NCBI GenBank assembly: GCA_934277375.1
Contig: CAKQTZ010000002.1
Location: 186,001-250,000 of the forward strand
From: an uncultured Coprococcus sp.
GTDB taxonomy: Bacteria; Bacillota; Clostridia; Lachnospirales; Lachnospiraceae
Reading direction: 5' to 3'
DNA: 64,000 nt
The position numbers were made by a program, and so were the translations under genes. Position 1 is the stretch's first letter. The number at the start of each line of letters is the position of its first letter. The notes under the pieces are model-generated. The model saw only the letters and a list, made by a program, of their open reading frames with translations, was not told the origin of the DNA and did no database searches. Positions 9,155-18,305 of this stretch are shown one piece after another.

Positions 9155-9176
9155 GATATGTCGTACATGACATATC
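9155..9176. repeat. Perfect inverted repeat in the pilC-pilin gap
   Basis: GATATGTC-N6-GACATATC, an 8-bp perfect dyad. No T-run follows it, so an operator or mRNA hairpin ahead of the pilin is more likely than a terminator. It shares GACAT/ATGTC half-sites with the dyads after pilT and after the pilin gene. The remaining gap (9177-9320) shows only an A-rich tract before the ribosome site. Confidence 0.4.
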
Positions 9177-9320
9177 GCAGAAGAGTGGTGTGACCGACCT
9201 GCACATTGCTCTGTGTTAAAGATTAAATCTGGTAGAACGAGGATGCCAGTTTAATATAGTGCGATAAGCACACAAACAAACAACAAACAACAAATTTCAA
9301 ACAAAAAGGAGAGTAAAACT

Positions 9321-9743
9321 ATGAAGAAGAACAACAAAGGTTTCTCATTAGTAGAGTTAATTATCGTTATTGCTATCATGGCAATCCTTGCTGGAGCACT
9401 TGCACCAGCCCTTATCAAGTACATTGCAAAGTCAAGAAGATCAACTGATGTATCAAACGCACAGACAATCGCTACGGCAGTTACAAACGCTCTTTCAGTA
9501 GAGGCTGCTTACGATGCTGCTAGTGCAACATCTTATACACTTAGCGACACAGCTGCAGGCGGTGGACTTTCAGGCGATGACTTCCAGGATGAGGTTGCTT
9601 CACAGCTTGGTAAGAGTATCTACAAGCCAAAGTATGACAAGGGTAATCAGTTTGTATTCACAATCAACTCTGACAAGTCAACTTTCACAGTTACAGTTAA
9701 CAGCTCAGAGCTTTACCCAGATGTATGCGCTGCATACAAGTAA
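9321..9743 (+). CDS. pilA: Major type IV pilin (prepilin)
   Basis: A 140-residue prepilin. The short basic leader MKKNNKG ends in the prepilin-peptidase site G|FSLVE, with Glu5 of the mature chain present, then a roughly 20-residue hydrophobic helix (LIIVIAIMAILAGALAPALI). The mature subunit is about 133 residues, small and Ala/Ser/Thr-rich, with a single Cys near the C-terminus, so no disulfide D-region is possible within one subunit. A strong site, AAGGAGAG, and codon use resembling efp and purL suggest high expression. Placement after pilC and the large leader that follows suggest it is the main fibre subunit. Confidence 0.92.
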   Translation: MKKNNKGFSLVELIIVIAIMAILAGALAPALIKYIAKSRRSTDVSNAQTIATAVTNALSVEAAYDAASATSYTLSDTAAGGGLSGDDFQDEVASQLGKSIYKPKYDKGNQFVFTINSDKSTFTVTVNSSELYPDVCAAYK

Positions 9744-9812
9744 GATCTGAGAGCTTGTGTATACTGTCGGGAGTGTTCGTGAGAGCATAGAGAAGTTACA
9801 TAAGTTGTAGCA

Positions 9813-9871
9813 CAGACGGCGATTATATGTATTACGTTCCTCGTAAAGTAATTATATGTGATTGCCGTCTG
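9813..9871 (+). terminator. Long hairpin downstream of the pilin gene
   Basis: Arms 9813-9835 and 9848-9871 form a near-perfect stem of about 23 bp (CAGACGGC...GCCGTCTG outer part) with a 12-base loop. No T-run follows. It could be a processing or stabilising hairpin that protects the abundant pilin mRNA rather than a true intrinsic terminator. Confidence 0.5.
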
Positions 9872-9899
9872 GTGCTGACTATCTACTATTTATATTTAT

Positions 9900-9932
9900 A
9901 TGGTAGCTGGGGATCTTCCCCGGTTGCTATAT
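9900..9932 (+). other. Second hairpin in the pilin-pilM leader
   Basis: GGGGA-TC-TTCCCC is the core of a longer imperfect stem flanked by TAGC/GCTA. No T-run follows. It is part of a 508-base gene-free leader (9744-10251) that holds at least four potential hairpins and no credible coding frame. Confidence 0.45.
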
Positions 9933-9948
9933 GACACATGGAGTTGAA

Positions 9949-9962
9949 TGTGACATGTCACA
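9949..9962. promoter_or_regulatory. Perfect 14-bp palindrome, possible operator
   Basis: TGTGACATGTCACA is a perfect self-complementary sequence in the middle of the pilin-pilM gap. It carries the same GACAT/ATGTC element as the dyads at 7705-7722 and 9155-9176. A dimeric transcription factor is the simplest explanation; the regulator is unknown. Confidence 0.4.
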
Positions 9963-9983
9963 CTCACTCTTTCTTTGCAGTCG

Positions 9984-10046
9984 GCGGTTTTGAGAAAATC
10001 GCGTGGCGGCAACTAGCTTACCTAGTGGAGCTGGTACTTATTTTTT
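9984..10046 (+). promoter_or_regulatory. Candidate attenuator: two hairpins and a U-run ahead of pilMN
   Basis: Hairpin 1 is GCGGTTTT-GAG-AAAATCGC (9984-10002). Hairpin 2 pairs ACTAGCT (10012-10018) with AGCTGGT (10029-10035) and is followed by TTATTTTTTC. This resembles an intrinsic terminator about 200 bases before the pilMN start, either ending the pilin transcript or acting as a conditional attenuator. Core motifs of c-di-GMP riboswitches are not recognisable. Confidence 0.4.
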
Positions 10047-10251
10047 CGGCGAGTTTCTTCTATATAAAAGGGTCATTATATGGATGGAGCAGACTATTAA
10101 AAGGGTGACAGAATGTTGACCTTTAATATTCAACGGTGACAACTGTTGATATGATTATTATGAATGGGGTGAACAGCGGTAAGCTGGTACTCAAAGCAGA
10201 TTGGAGCACATCTCCAGACAAAACTACTGATTAGCGAGGGAGGCTATTAAA

Positions 10252-11862
10252 ATGGCGAGTAATAACAAAGTTTTAACAATCGACATTACGAATGAAAGTA
10301 TTACAATCGTTGAAGTTACACCTTCAAACAAAAAGCAGTCAACGATTCACAATGCAATCATCTTCGAGACACCGGAAGATGCCTATGAGGATGGTGTGAT
10401 CAGAGACAAGGAAAGAATAGCAGAGGCTATCAAGTCACAGCTTTCTGCAAATGGAATAACAAACAAGAACGCAGTATTCGTTCTTACCTCTACAAAGATC
10501 GTTAACAGAGAGGTCCTTGTACCTTTCGTTAAGGAAAACAAAATCAAAGGAATTATTAATGCGAACTCATCAGAGTATTTCCCTGTTAATATAGAGGATT
10601 ACGTGGTGTCTCACTCAGTTCTTGAGACTGTTACTGATGAAGAAAACAATAAGCAGCTGAGAGTCCTGGCTGTTGCAGCACCTGAAAATATGGTTAGATC
10701 ATATTATGATCTGGCAGCTATGGCTGGACTTAAGGTTGTGGCACTTGACTATATTGGTAATGCGATGCTTCAGTTGATCAAGACTCAGACAACAGAGGCA
10801 ATGACAACTATGGTAATCCAGTTGGGCAGTGAATCAACAGTGCTCAACATCGTGAAAGGAGATACACTTCTCCTTCAGAGAACAGTTCCATATGGTACCA
10901 ATGTTGTTGTAAATGAAGTTATGGATGCTAAGGGAGTGGATGCTACAACAGCGATGACACTTCTTCAGAACGAAAGACTTCTCACAGTTGATTTCGATGA
11001 CAACGCTATAACAGGAGCGTTCAGATATCTTATCAACAACATCGGACGTGTTATGGATTTCTTCACATCAAAGAATCCGGATAAGCCTATCGATGATGTA
11101 TTTCTCACAGGTGATGGAGCCCTTATAAAGGGAATTGATGGCTTGTTCAAGGTTCAGCTCAATGTATCAACAAGAGTTATGGATACATTGTACAACATCA
11201 AATTTGACCCAAAGATTGATTTAAAGATTTATAACCCTGTATATCTCATGGTTCCTATCGGTGCAGCATTTGCTCCTATGGGATTTGAACTTAATGAGGC
11301 AGGCACAAAGACTGGTTCATCAAGCGTTGACACAACACCACTTGTAATTGCATTCCTTATAATTGCAGTTCTGGTGGCAGGTGGAGTTACAGCATATTCA
11401 TTTATAGCTAAGAACAAATCCCAGTCCAAGCTTGACCAGGTAAACAGAGATATCGAGTCCATCAAGGATATTGAACAGATAGTTAAGGCATATGATGAAG
11501 CTGAGAGCGTATACATGGATGCACAGAACATGTACAGCTACACAGAGAACCTCAACGAGAATGTGGGAACACTTATCACAGAGCTCGAGGATAAGATGCC
11601 TAAGGGAATCAGCCTTACAGCTTTCAACTCATCTTCAGCAGGTGTTGACTTTACAGGTAACACAAAGTCATACGAGGAGATAGCAGCATTTGCTATAAAC
11701 CTTAAGGATATAGCATGTATTGACAACACTTTTGTACAGTCAGTAGAAGAGAATGTTGATGATCAGACAGGTGACACAACATACGACTTCACAGTTTCAT
11801 GTATTTACAAGGATACAACTGCTGACGTTGAAGCAACTGAAGATGAAGTATCAGTTAATTAA
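10252..11862 (+). CDS. PilM-PilN fusion protein (pilus alignment complex)
   Basis: A 536-residue fusion. Residues 1 to about 345 form a PilM/ComM-type actin-like ATPase fold (KVLTIDITNESITIVEV at the start, VIQLGSESTVLNIV as phosphate-loop-like segment). Residues about 363-384 form a membrane helix, and about 385-536 form a coiled-coil plus ferredoxin-like PilN domain. In Proteobacteria PilM is cytosolic and binds the short N-terminal tail of membrane-bound PilN; here the two are one chain. PilO follows after 12 bases, confirming the module. GAGGGAGG precedes the ATG. The Asp/Glu-rich tail (VEATEDEVSVN) has no clear counterpart. Confidence 0.85.
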   Translation: MASNNKVLTIDITNESITIVEVTPSNKKQSTIHNAIIFETPEDAYEDGVIRDKERIAEAIKSQLSANGITNKNAVFVLTSTKIVNREVLVPFVKENKIKGIINANSSEYFPVNIEDYVVSHSVLETVTDEENNKQLRVLAVAAPENMVRSYYDLAAMAGLKVVALDYIGNAMLQLIKTQTTEAMTTMVIQLGSESTVLNIVKGDTLLLQRTVPYGTNVVVNEVMDAKGVDATTAMTLLQNERLLTVDFDDNAITGAFRYLINNIGRVMDFFTSKNPDKPIDDVFLTGDGALIKGIDGLFKVQLNVSTRVMDTLYNIKFDPKIDLKIYNPVYLMVPIGAAFAPMGFELNEAGTKTGSSSVDTTPLVIAFLIIAVLVAGGVTAYSFIAKNKSQSKLDQVNRDIESIKDIEQIVKAYDEAESVYMDAQNMYSYTENLNENVGTLITELEDKMPKGISLTAFNSSSAGVDFTGNTKSYEEIAAFAINLKDIACIDNTFVQSVEENVDDQTGDTTYDFTVSCIYKDTTADVEATEDEVSVN

Positions 11863-11874
11863 GGAGGAGCTATT

Positions 11875-12630
11875 ATGGATTCAATTACTAAGGGACAGAG
11901 AAACCTGTTATTATTTATACTTGGCGTAGCAATTCTTATACTTCCTATAAGATTCATCGCTATGAATAACTTCGATGAGAAGAAGACAATTGACAATGAG
12001 TATAATGACCAGCAGACATATTACAACAGCCTGCTGGAAAAAGACGCAAACAGACAGCAGTACATAGACGATACAGAAAATTACAAGAAGGAGTACGAGG
12101 CTATTCTTGCTGAGTTCCCATCTGAGCTGTATCAGGATAACACGATCATGTATTTACAGAACGTAAAGGATAAGTATAAGTTCAACTTCCCATCTGTAAC
12201 AATGGGAGAGGAGACACTCTTCTATACACTTGGAACAGGTGCAGTAGGTGATGTTACAGTTGATACTTCAGCATCATCAGACAGCTCATCAGATGTAACA
12301 CTTGATGACAGCAGTGCTACTGTATCAGGTTATAACTGTTATTCAGCATCATTCCCTGTATCATACGAGGGAGATTACAAGGATATCAAGGATGTAATTG
12401 ATTTTATCAAGAATGGTGATGAGAGAATGACCCTTGATGAGGTATCAATAGCATTCAATGATCAGACAGGTAAGTATGAAGGAGATATGACAATTACTTC
12501 ATATGCTGTAAACGGTGAGGACAGAACAACAGATCATGCTGATGTAAATGTACAGATCGGTACTAACAACATCTTCGGTAATCCAACAGTACAGTCAACA
12601 ACTAAGACTACCACATCGGATGCAGAGTAA
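11875..12630 (+). CDS. pilO: PilO-like pilus alignment protein
   Basis: A 251-residue bitopic membrane protein with a short cytoplasmic N-terminus, a membrane helix near residues 12-29 (LLLFILGVAILILPIRFIAM), a coiled-coil (about 35-75) and an outer globular domain, the PilO arrangement. It is placed directly after the PilM-PilN fusion, with which PilO would heterodimerise. A Ser/Asp/Thr-rich stretch near residues 123-148 is probably a flexible insertion. Sequence similarity is weak in this family, so the call relies on topology and position. Ribosome site AAGGAGG. Confidence 0.75.
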   Translation: MDSITKGQRNLLLFILGVAILILPIRFIAMNNFDEKKTIDNEYNDQQTYYNSLLEKDANRQQYIDDTENYKKEYEAILAEFPSELYQDNTIMYLQNVKDKYKFNFPSVTMGEETLFYTLGTGAVGDVTVDTSASSDSSSDVTLDDSSATVSGYNCYSASFPVSYEGDYKDIKDVIDFIKNGDERMTLDEVSIAFNDQTGKYEGDMTITSYAVNGEDRTTDHADVNVQIGTNNIFGNPTVQSTTKTTTSDAE

Positions 12631-12665
12631 GATGTGACCAACACTGAATGGAGTGAATAAATTAA

Positions 12666-13994
12666 ATGGTGAAATTAAACAATAAAGGCTTTAGCTTGGT
12701 TGAAATAATAATTGCTGCAGCCATATTTGCCATTCTGGTTTATCCTATATCAACGGCTCTTATGACCGCTACTAAGACAACGACGACATCGACTAAAAAG
12801 CAGTATGCGGTTGAAAAGGCCGAGGAGATAATGGAGAATTTCAAGACAGCAACACTTGCAGATGAGGTTCCAATACCTGACGATAATGGAACAAAAGCAT
12901 ATTCATTTCAGAAAAATGCAACAACTCCAAAGAGTGTAACTCTGAATGATTCATCCAGTACAGTCGTAAATTATACAGACACAACTTACGCATGTAATGA
13001 CATATCGATAGGCCAGACATATGAGAATTACGAGTGTACGGTGGATGTAAACGATGCGGCATATCAGGTAATGAAAAAGGGGTATGTACTCACAGACCTT
13101 GCGAGTGGTTCTGTAAAGAAAAACGCTTCAGGCGTGGTTCAGACTGATGTAAGTGAGTCTGGAACCATTAGAAATCTTGATGATAACCAGTCAGCTATAA
13201 TTATAGGCGCAACATACAATACAGCTGCAAAGGGACGTAATCTTGATAATATGGCATATCAGTATTTCCTTGATGCCAAGGTTGATCTGCTCAGAGGTTT
13301 CGATGTGCAGTACAATCATTATCTGTCCGGTGCCGGAACATTTGATGAGGATCATTTCCAGAAGAATACCATAATCAAGGTTACCAAGCTTGGCTCAACA
13401 TACACAGTAAAATGTACAGTTGAGTACACAGATTATACAAACGTAGCAGTTATCAGATCGGCCTATGCTAGTTCAGGAAAGAATGTATATAGGCCAACCA
13501 CCAAGTATGGTGATGGTGTAGTATATCTGAAAGAATTCACTGATGTTCTGCCGCCAATATATCTGCTCTATGTTCCAGCAATATATAATGGAGCATACTG
13601 TACTACAGATAACATAACAGTGGACAATTCATCTATATCAGAGAATGCAAAGGTCTATGTGTTTGAGACAACGGCAGAGATGAGTGATACTTACAAAGAT
13701 ATCATAAAAGAGCAGTTCAAGGTAAGTGACGTTGATGATCTTACATATATTAACACAAGCAAGAATACCAAGATGAGTGATGTCAAGGTAAGATGTAAGC
13801 TCGCGGCAGGAGCAAAGAGGGATAAGCTTAAGGTATATGCGAATTTCGATTTCGATAACAGCAATCCTGATGACTATGCTGTTCAGAGGCTTACAGAAGA
13901 TGAGAGTGGAAATGTGTACATGTATTCAATCACAGTAACACTCACAGATAGCAAGGGCAACAAGACTACAGTCACTGGAACAAGGGGGAAGTAA
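12666..13994 (+). CDS. Large prepilin-like minor pilin (GspI/J-like)
   Basis: A 442-residue protein with a class III prepilin leader, MVKLNNKG|FSLVE, Glu5 present, and a hydrophobic helix (IIIAAAIFAILVYPISTALM). The remaining roughly 400 residues are a long extracellular part without a recognised domain, far larger than usual minor pilins (150-250 aa). It is first of four consecutive prepilin-like genes that resemble the GspH-I-J-K set priming pilus assembly (inference). It contains few cysteines. Ribosome site GGAGTG. Confidence 0.82.
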   Translation: MVKLNNKGFSLVEIIIAAAIFAILVYPISTALMTATKTTTTSTKKQYAVEKAEEIMENFKTATLADEVPIPDDNGTKAYSFQKNATTPKSVTLNDSSSTVVNYTDTTYACNDISIGQTYENYECTVDVNDAAYQVMKKGYVLTDLASGSVKKNASGVVQTDVSESGTIRNLDDNQSAIIIGATYNTAAKGRNLDNMAYQYFLDAKVDLLRGFDVQYNHYLSGAGTFDEDHFQKNTIIKVTKLGSTYTVKCTVEYTDYTNVAVIRSAYASSGKNVYRPTTKYGDGVVYLKEFTDVLPPIYLLYVPAIYNGAYCTTDNITVDNSSISENAKVYVFETTAEMSDTYKDIIKEQFKVSDVDDLTYINTSKNTKMSDVKVRCKLAAGAKRDKLKVYANFDFDNSNPDDYAVQRLTEDESGNVYMYSITVTLTDSKGNKTTVTGTRGK

Positions 13995-13997
13995 CAG

Positions 13998-16880
13998 ATG
14001 ATCAATAGATTGAAGCGTAAGCTAAAAAACACTGATAATCATGGTTCAAGTTTCGTCCTTGTCATAGTTGCAACCACGTTCATGTGTGTACTTGCTTCAG
14101 CGATTCTCATGGGAGCCATGATGACTTATAAGCTGAAGTTTTACAAATTGAATTCGTTGAACAACTTCTACGAGGTTGAGACGGCACTTGATGAGATATA
14201 TGCCGGTGTAGGTGCGGCTACGAATGAGCATCTCTATTCTGCATATACCACAACAGCAGAACTTGTCGTTGTATATGATACAAAGACACAGGAATATAAG
14301 ACTCTTGATAATAAAGAGGCAAATGATCTGTTCAAGAAATTATTCATGACAGGATTTATAGCCGATACAAATTACAAGAATCTTAAAAATGTAAAGGATA
14401 CTCTTCAGGCTTTCATATCAAATGAATATGATGCCTCAACTAATCCGGATGGTGTAGTTCTTTCTTCTGATAATATGTATCTTGTATATACAGATACGGC
14501 AGGTAAGAACGTGACACAGCGATTCAACAAAAATGGTTCTGTAAAGACAGAGAGAGATCCGGGATTTGATGATGATAAGGTTGACACAATTACATTTAAA
14601 AATGTATGTGTTAAGAGAAGTGTAGATCTTAAGGGCGCAACAGCAGCAACATCATCAGGTACATATGTGCAGTCCATAACAACAGATATGGTACTGACAG
14701 AGCCTGAGTACAATGTGTCATTTGAAACAAGCAGCACATCTACAAATTCACTGTTCGAGTATGCATTACTTGCTGACATGGGTGTAGAGGTTGGTGATGG
14801 AGATGATACTAAGAACGTTGATGCCAGGATAAAGGGTAACATCTACACGGCAAGCGATTACTACAATAAAGATTACAATGACAGTACAGATACAAGGGTT
14901 ACCAACAAGTATGAGAGCAAGCCTACAACTAAGTGGGGAACAACAGATAGCAGTGCATACTCAGGAGTTTTTGTAAACGGAAAGAATACAAAGCTTTCCC
15001 TGAATTCCGATGTAGTAGTATGTTCAGGTTCTGTTGCTGCATACAACGGTGCAACAGTTAATCTGTCAGGACGTACACAGACAATGTCAGAGCTGTGGGC
15101 GGACAATATAGTTATCGGTGGTAAAGAGGGTGGTTCACTTACTGCAACTGCCAATGCTTACATATTCGACGATACTGAGTTAAATGCAGAGAAGTCGAGT
15201 CTTAAGTTTACCGGTGGTAATTATTTTGGATATAGTTATAACGCGCAGGATACAAGAAGCCTTAATTACCTCAGAGGTAAGGGTTATCTTGCAACTGGAT
15301 ATAAGCTCAGATCACACTTTAGTGACAGTGCGATCATAGTCAATGGCAAGGAGTCAACACTGGATCTCAAGGATCTTAACTCACTTTATATTGCAGGTAA
15401 GTCATATATTGAGTTCTCCAAGATCGCTGCAGCAAGCGTATCAGAGGATCATAGAGTTAAGACAGATGAGGACAAGAATGATCCAAGCAAGATAACAGTA
15501 GATGAAAATGCAGAGTATGCATTTACAACACTTAATGATTATTCGACAGGTCAGTCACTTGATGTAAAGACAAATCAGCTTATGTTCCTTACACAGTGGT
15601 CAGTTGTTCAGGATACTGAGAAGACTGATCCGGATACAGGACTTACTACTGTTACTGTACAGTTCCCTAAGACATTTGAGGCGGATGCCAATGTTCTTGA
15701 TCTTTATAAGGATTTCCTCAGAGATCTTGATTCAGGTGATAAGGGACTTACAGCTATCAAGCAGGAAGTTTCAGGACATGATTATTACTATCTCTATATA
15801 GAAGATGGTGAGGATTCATCAGGTGTGAGCAATGCAGAGAAATTTGCAGAGAAGTATTATAAGCTCCTTACTGATTATGGTGATGAGATAAGCAGTAAGC
15901 TTTATAATGTTCAGAAGTATGAGAGCTTCAAGGTTAAGTTGGTTCTTCCTTCAGATGATAAGATCAATGCAAATGGTGCGGTGACATATCAGGAAAAGGT
16001 TAAGGATAAGGATGGTAAGCAGTCAGATGCATTATTCCTTAAGGCGTCAACTGACACAACTATGAATGTTACAAGAGCTCTTGAGGCTGCATCAACAAGC
16101 AAAGTATTCTCAGGAATACTTGGAAACAAGGGCGTTGATGCCAACAAGAACACTCTGAATGCGCTTAAGGCTGATTCTACAGGTATTGAAGGTGGAACAA
16201 GTGCAAATGCAGAGGAGCAGACAAGTAACTTCCTTTCATATATGTATATAAACATGAAGGATCATCTGTCTGTGCTTAATAAGCAGGATGAGGCTACAAA
16301 GCTTGATGTAAATGCATGGCAGGTAGCTGGATATGATCTCTCAACGAATGGTTATTCATACACATACAATAAGACGAGAGATGAGTACTCATATGATTAC
16401 AGTATTACTCCACTGAATTATTATGTTGATATGGCATATGTGATAAATAATAATACATCAATATATAAGACAAGTGGTACTGCTGCTGATAATAATGCAA
16501 AGTCTGTAATTATCTCCTCAGGTGATGTTTCAATCGCACCTAATAATGCTGATGGTGCATTTGATGGAATAGTAATTGCTGCCGGTAATGTAGGATTCGA
16601 CAGCAGCCTTAAGTATTTCAGAGGAATGATAATCACCGGATCAAAGCTGATAGTAGATCACGATGTAACGATCACTGCTGATGCTGCATTTGTAGCAAAC
16701 TTACTGGAGACATGTTCAGAGAGTTCAGATAAGGATTGGAATACTATAACAACTAAGGTTCTCAAGAACTATACTTCCTCAAAGAGCGAAGGAAACTCAG
16801 AGGTCACTGGCGCATCTATATCTGATATTTCATATGAGGATATACTTGTATTCCAGAACTGGAAGAGAAACGTAGAGTAG
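13998..16880 (+). CDS. Very large GspK/PilX-like minor pilin lacking Glu5
   Basis: A 960-residue protein with an N-terminal hydrophilic leader ending NHG, followed by SSFVLVIVATTFMCVLASAI. The processing glycine is present, but the fifth mature residue is Leu instead of Glu. GspK/PilX-type subunits lack Glu5 and sit at the very tip of pseudopili. GspK and PilX are usually 150-350 residues, so this is greatly enlarged. A late region (LNSDVVVCSGSVAAYNGATVNLSG, split over strands near 333-356; and IISSGDVSIAPNN near 837) suggests beta-solenoid-like repeats, as in surface adhesins (inference). It lies 3 bases after the previous gene, so it is tightly coupled. Confidence 0.75.
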   Translation: MINRLKRKLKNTDNHGSSFVLVIVATTFMCVLASAILMGAMMTYKLKFYKLNSLNNFYEVETALDEIYAGVGAATNEHLYSAYTTTAELVVVYDTKTQEYKTLDNKEANDLFKKLFMTGFIADTNYKNLKNVKDTLQAFISNEYDASTNPDGVVLSSDNMYLVYTDTAGKNVTQRFNKNGSVKTERDPGFDDDKVDTITFKNVCVKRSVDLKGATAATSSGTYVQSITTDMVLTEPEYNVSFETSSTSTNSLFEYALLADMGVEVGDGDDTKNVDARIKGNIYTASDYYNKDYNDSTDTRVTNKYESKPTTKWGTTDSSAYSGVFVNGKNTKLSLNSDVVVCSGSVAAYNGATVNLSGRTQTMSELWADNIVIGGKEGGSLTATANAYIFDDTELNAEKSSLKFTGGNYFGYSYNAQDTRSLNYLRGKGYLATGYKLRSHFSDSAIIVNGKESTLDLKDLNSLYIAGKSYIEFSKIAAASVSEDHRVKTDEDKNDPSKITVDENAEYAFTTLNDYSTGQSLDVKTNQLMFLTQWSVVQDTEKTDPDTGLTTVTVQFPKTFEADANVLDLYKDFLRDLDSGDKGLTAIKQEVSGHDYYYLYIEDGEDSSGVSNAEKFAEKYYKLLTDYGDEISSKLYNVQKYESFKVKLVLPSDDKINANGAVTYQEKVKDKDGKQSDALFLKASTDTTMNVTRALEAASTSKVFSGILGNKGVDANKNTLNALKADSTGIEGGTSANAEEQTSNFLSYMYINMKDHLSVLNKQDEATKLDVNAWQVAGYDLSTNGYSYTYNKTRDEYSYDYSITPLNYYVDMAYVINNNTSIYKTSGTAADNNAKSVIISSGDVSIAPNNADGAFDGIVIAAGNVGFDSSLKYFRGMIITGSKLIVDHDVTITADAAFVANLLETCSESSDKDWNTITTKVLKNYTSSKSEGNSEVTGASISDISYEDILVFQNWKRNVE

Positions 16881-16892
16881 GAGGTGTGGCAG

Positions 16893-17414
16893 ATGAGAGA
16901 CAGATTAGACAACAATGGTGGATATACACTGGTTGAGATGATCATCGTTATAGCGATTATAGCGGTTATGTCTGGAGTAGGAGCCCTTACGATAAGTTCG
17001 ATAAGGGCCTCCCAGGCCACATCTTCAATGCAGAGATTTGACGATGAGTTATCAGCTCTGGAGATGAGAACCAAAACACTGCAGAGCGGATGTGCGATCA
17101 GAATTGTAAAGAACGAGGCAAACTACGATATATATTACGGTACATGTACCAATAATAACCCAAGTTCATTCAAGGCAGATTCTACAAAGCCCGATGCAGT
17201 ACTGCAGAGAGTTACACTGTATTATGACAAAGATTATAATGCAGATACATCTTCATCAATTCTGAGAGAAAAAGTCATCATGATCAGAAAGACAGACAGT
17301 CAGGTGCTTTCAGGATATGGTGAATATATGTTCTGCAAATACGACAGTAAACAGGCTGTAGGCAGTGTTATAGTAAATCAGTATACTGGCAGCCATACAT
17401 ATGGTAAGAATTAG
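16893..17414 (+). CDS. Prepilin-like minor pilin (GspH-like)
   Basis: A 173-residue prepilin. Leader MRDRLDNNGG|YTLVE carries the processing site and Glu5, followed by MIIVIAIIAVMSGVGALTI. The short globular domain matches GspH/FimT size. I chose ATG 16893 because AGGAGG lies 7-8 bases upstream; the in-frame GTG at 16884 is inside that ribosome site. Two or three Cys residues (CAIRIV, YGTCTN, FCKYD) could form a disulfide. It lies between the GspK-like and a further prepilin gene. Confidence 0.85.
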   Translation: MRDRLDNNGGYTLVEMIIVIAIIAVMSGVGALTISSIRASQATSSMQRFDDELSALEMRTKTLQSGCAIRIVKNEANYDIYYGTCTNNNPSSFKADSTKPDAVLQRVTLYYDKDYNADTSSSILREKVIMIRKTDSQVLSGYGEYMFCKYDSKQAVGSVIVNQYTGSHTYGKN

Positions 17415-17426
17415 GGGGTGTGAAGA

Positions 17427-18287
17427 ATGTATAAAAATAAAAACAAAGGCTTCACATTCATAGAGCTTATACTGTATATGGCTATACTTGGTATATTTAT
17501 GGTTGCAGTATTATCTCTTGTGAGTTCGACAGTATCAACACATAAGAGACAGAAGTCCAGACAGAAGCTTCAGACTCAGGCAACTGAGACTTATGACACA
17601 ATATCTAATATGCTGATGGGTGCCACAGACGTTAAGGTATATGGCAAGGGATATGTATCGAGTGGTACTGGTTATGTAGAGAAGACGGCCAATTTTATTG
17701 TGCCAGAGGATACATACAGCAAGTCAGCCACAGGTGCTCCACTTTATACTGCTGGAGGAATCGCAAAGGTTGCACAGCAGACCGTGGGATCAGCAGAGGC
17801 TAGAGCAACTGATTGTTATGACATAGCAGATGTGAAGTCTTTCAGTGGCAAGAACGCATCACAGGATGTGCAGACATTTATAGATACTGATTATCTGTGG
17901 ATCCAGTATGCTGCGTCTCTTGAGAAGACTGCATACTGTACTATCACATATAACGAGACAGACAGAAAGTTATATGTATATAGAACAGAGCTTAACGCTG
18001 CAGATGTGGAGCAGGCTCAAAGGGATATGAAGAGCGGTGATCCATCAAAAATAGCAGCGGCAAAGGCGATACTTGATCCGTGTAAGAATTACATGGATTC
18101 TAGTAAGTCTGTAGGAACAGTACTTGCGAACAACGTGGCTGGTTTTCAGCTTCAGGTAAATCCAGATGATAACAGTATGGCTGTTATCATAGATTTCGAA
18201 GACAGCAGAACCGGCGAGAAATATGATGTAACAAGTGTTGTAGGTCTTAGAAATTCATTTGTGCTTAAGAAGCATGAATGGAATTAG
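17427..18287 (+). CDS. Prepilin-like minor pilin (GspJ-like)
   Basis: A 286-residue prepilin with leader MYKNKNKG|FTFIE, Glu5 present, and the helix LILYMAILGIFMVAVLSLV. Size and a long basic region just after the helix (STHKRQKSRQKLQTQATETYD) resemble GspJ/PilW-type subunits. Ribosome site AGGGGGTGTGAAGA. It is the last pilin-like gene before the giant secreted protein, 18 bases away, and was probably translated as part of the same tip module. Confidence 0.83.
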   Translation: MYKNKNKGFTFIELILYMAILGIFMVAVLSLVSSTVSTHKRQKSRQKLQTQATETYDTISNMLMGATDVKVYGKGYVSSGTGYVEKTANFIVPEDTYSKSATGAPLYTAGGIAKVAQQTVGSAEARATDCYDIADVKSFSGKNASQDVQTFIDTDYLWIQYAASLEKTAYCTITYNETDRKLYVYRTELNAADVEQAQRDMKSGDPSKIAAAKAILDPCKNYMDSSKSVGTVLANNVAGFQLQVNPDDNSMAVIIDFEDSRTGEKYDVTSVVGLRNSFVLKKHEWN

Positions 18288-18305
18288 TGGAGGAGGGAAA
18301 ATACA

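Noticed and set aside
9744..10251. c-di-GMP riboswitch ahead of the pilMN operon
   Set aside because: Such switches are known before clostridial pilus genes, but I could not find the GEMM core (GCAAAGCC-type and GNRA/receptor elements) or a class II core. Kept only as an unnamed structured leader.
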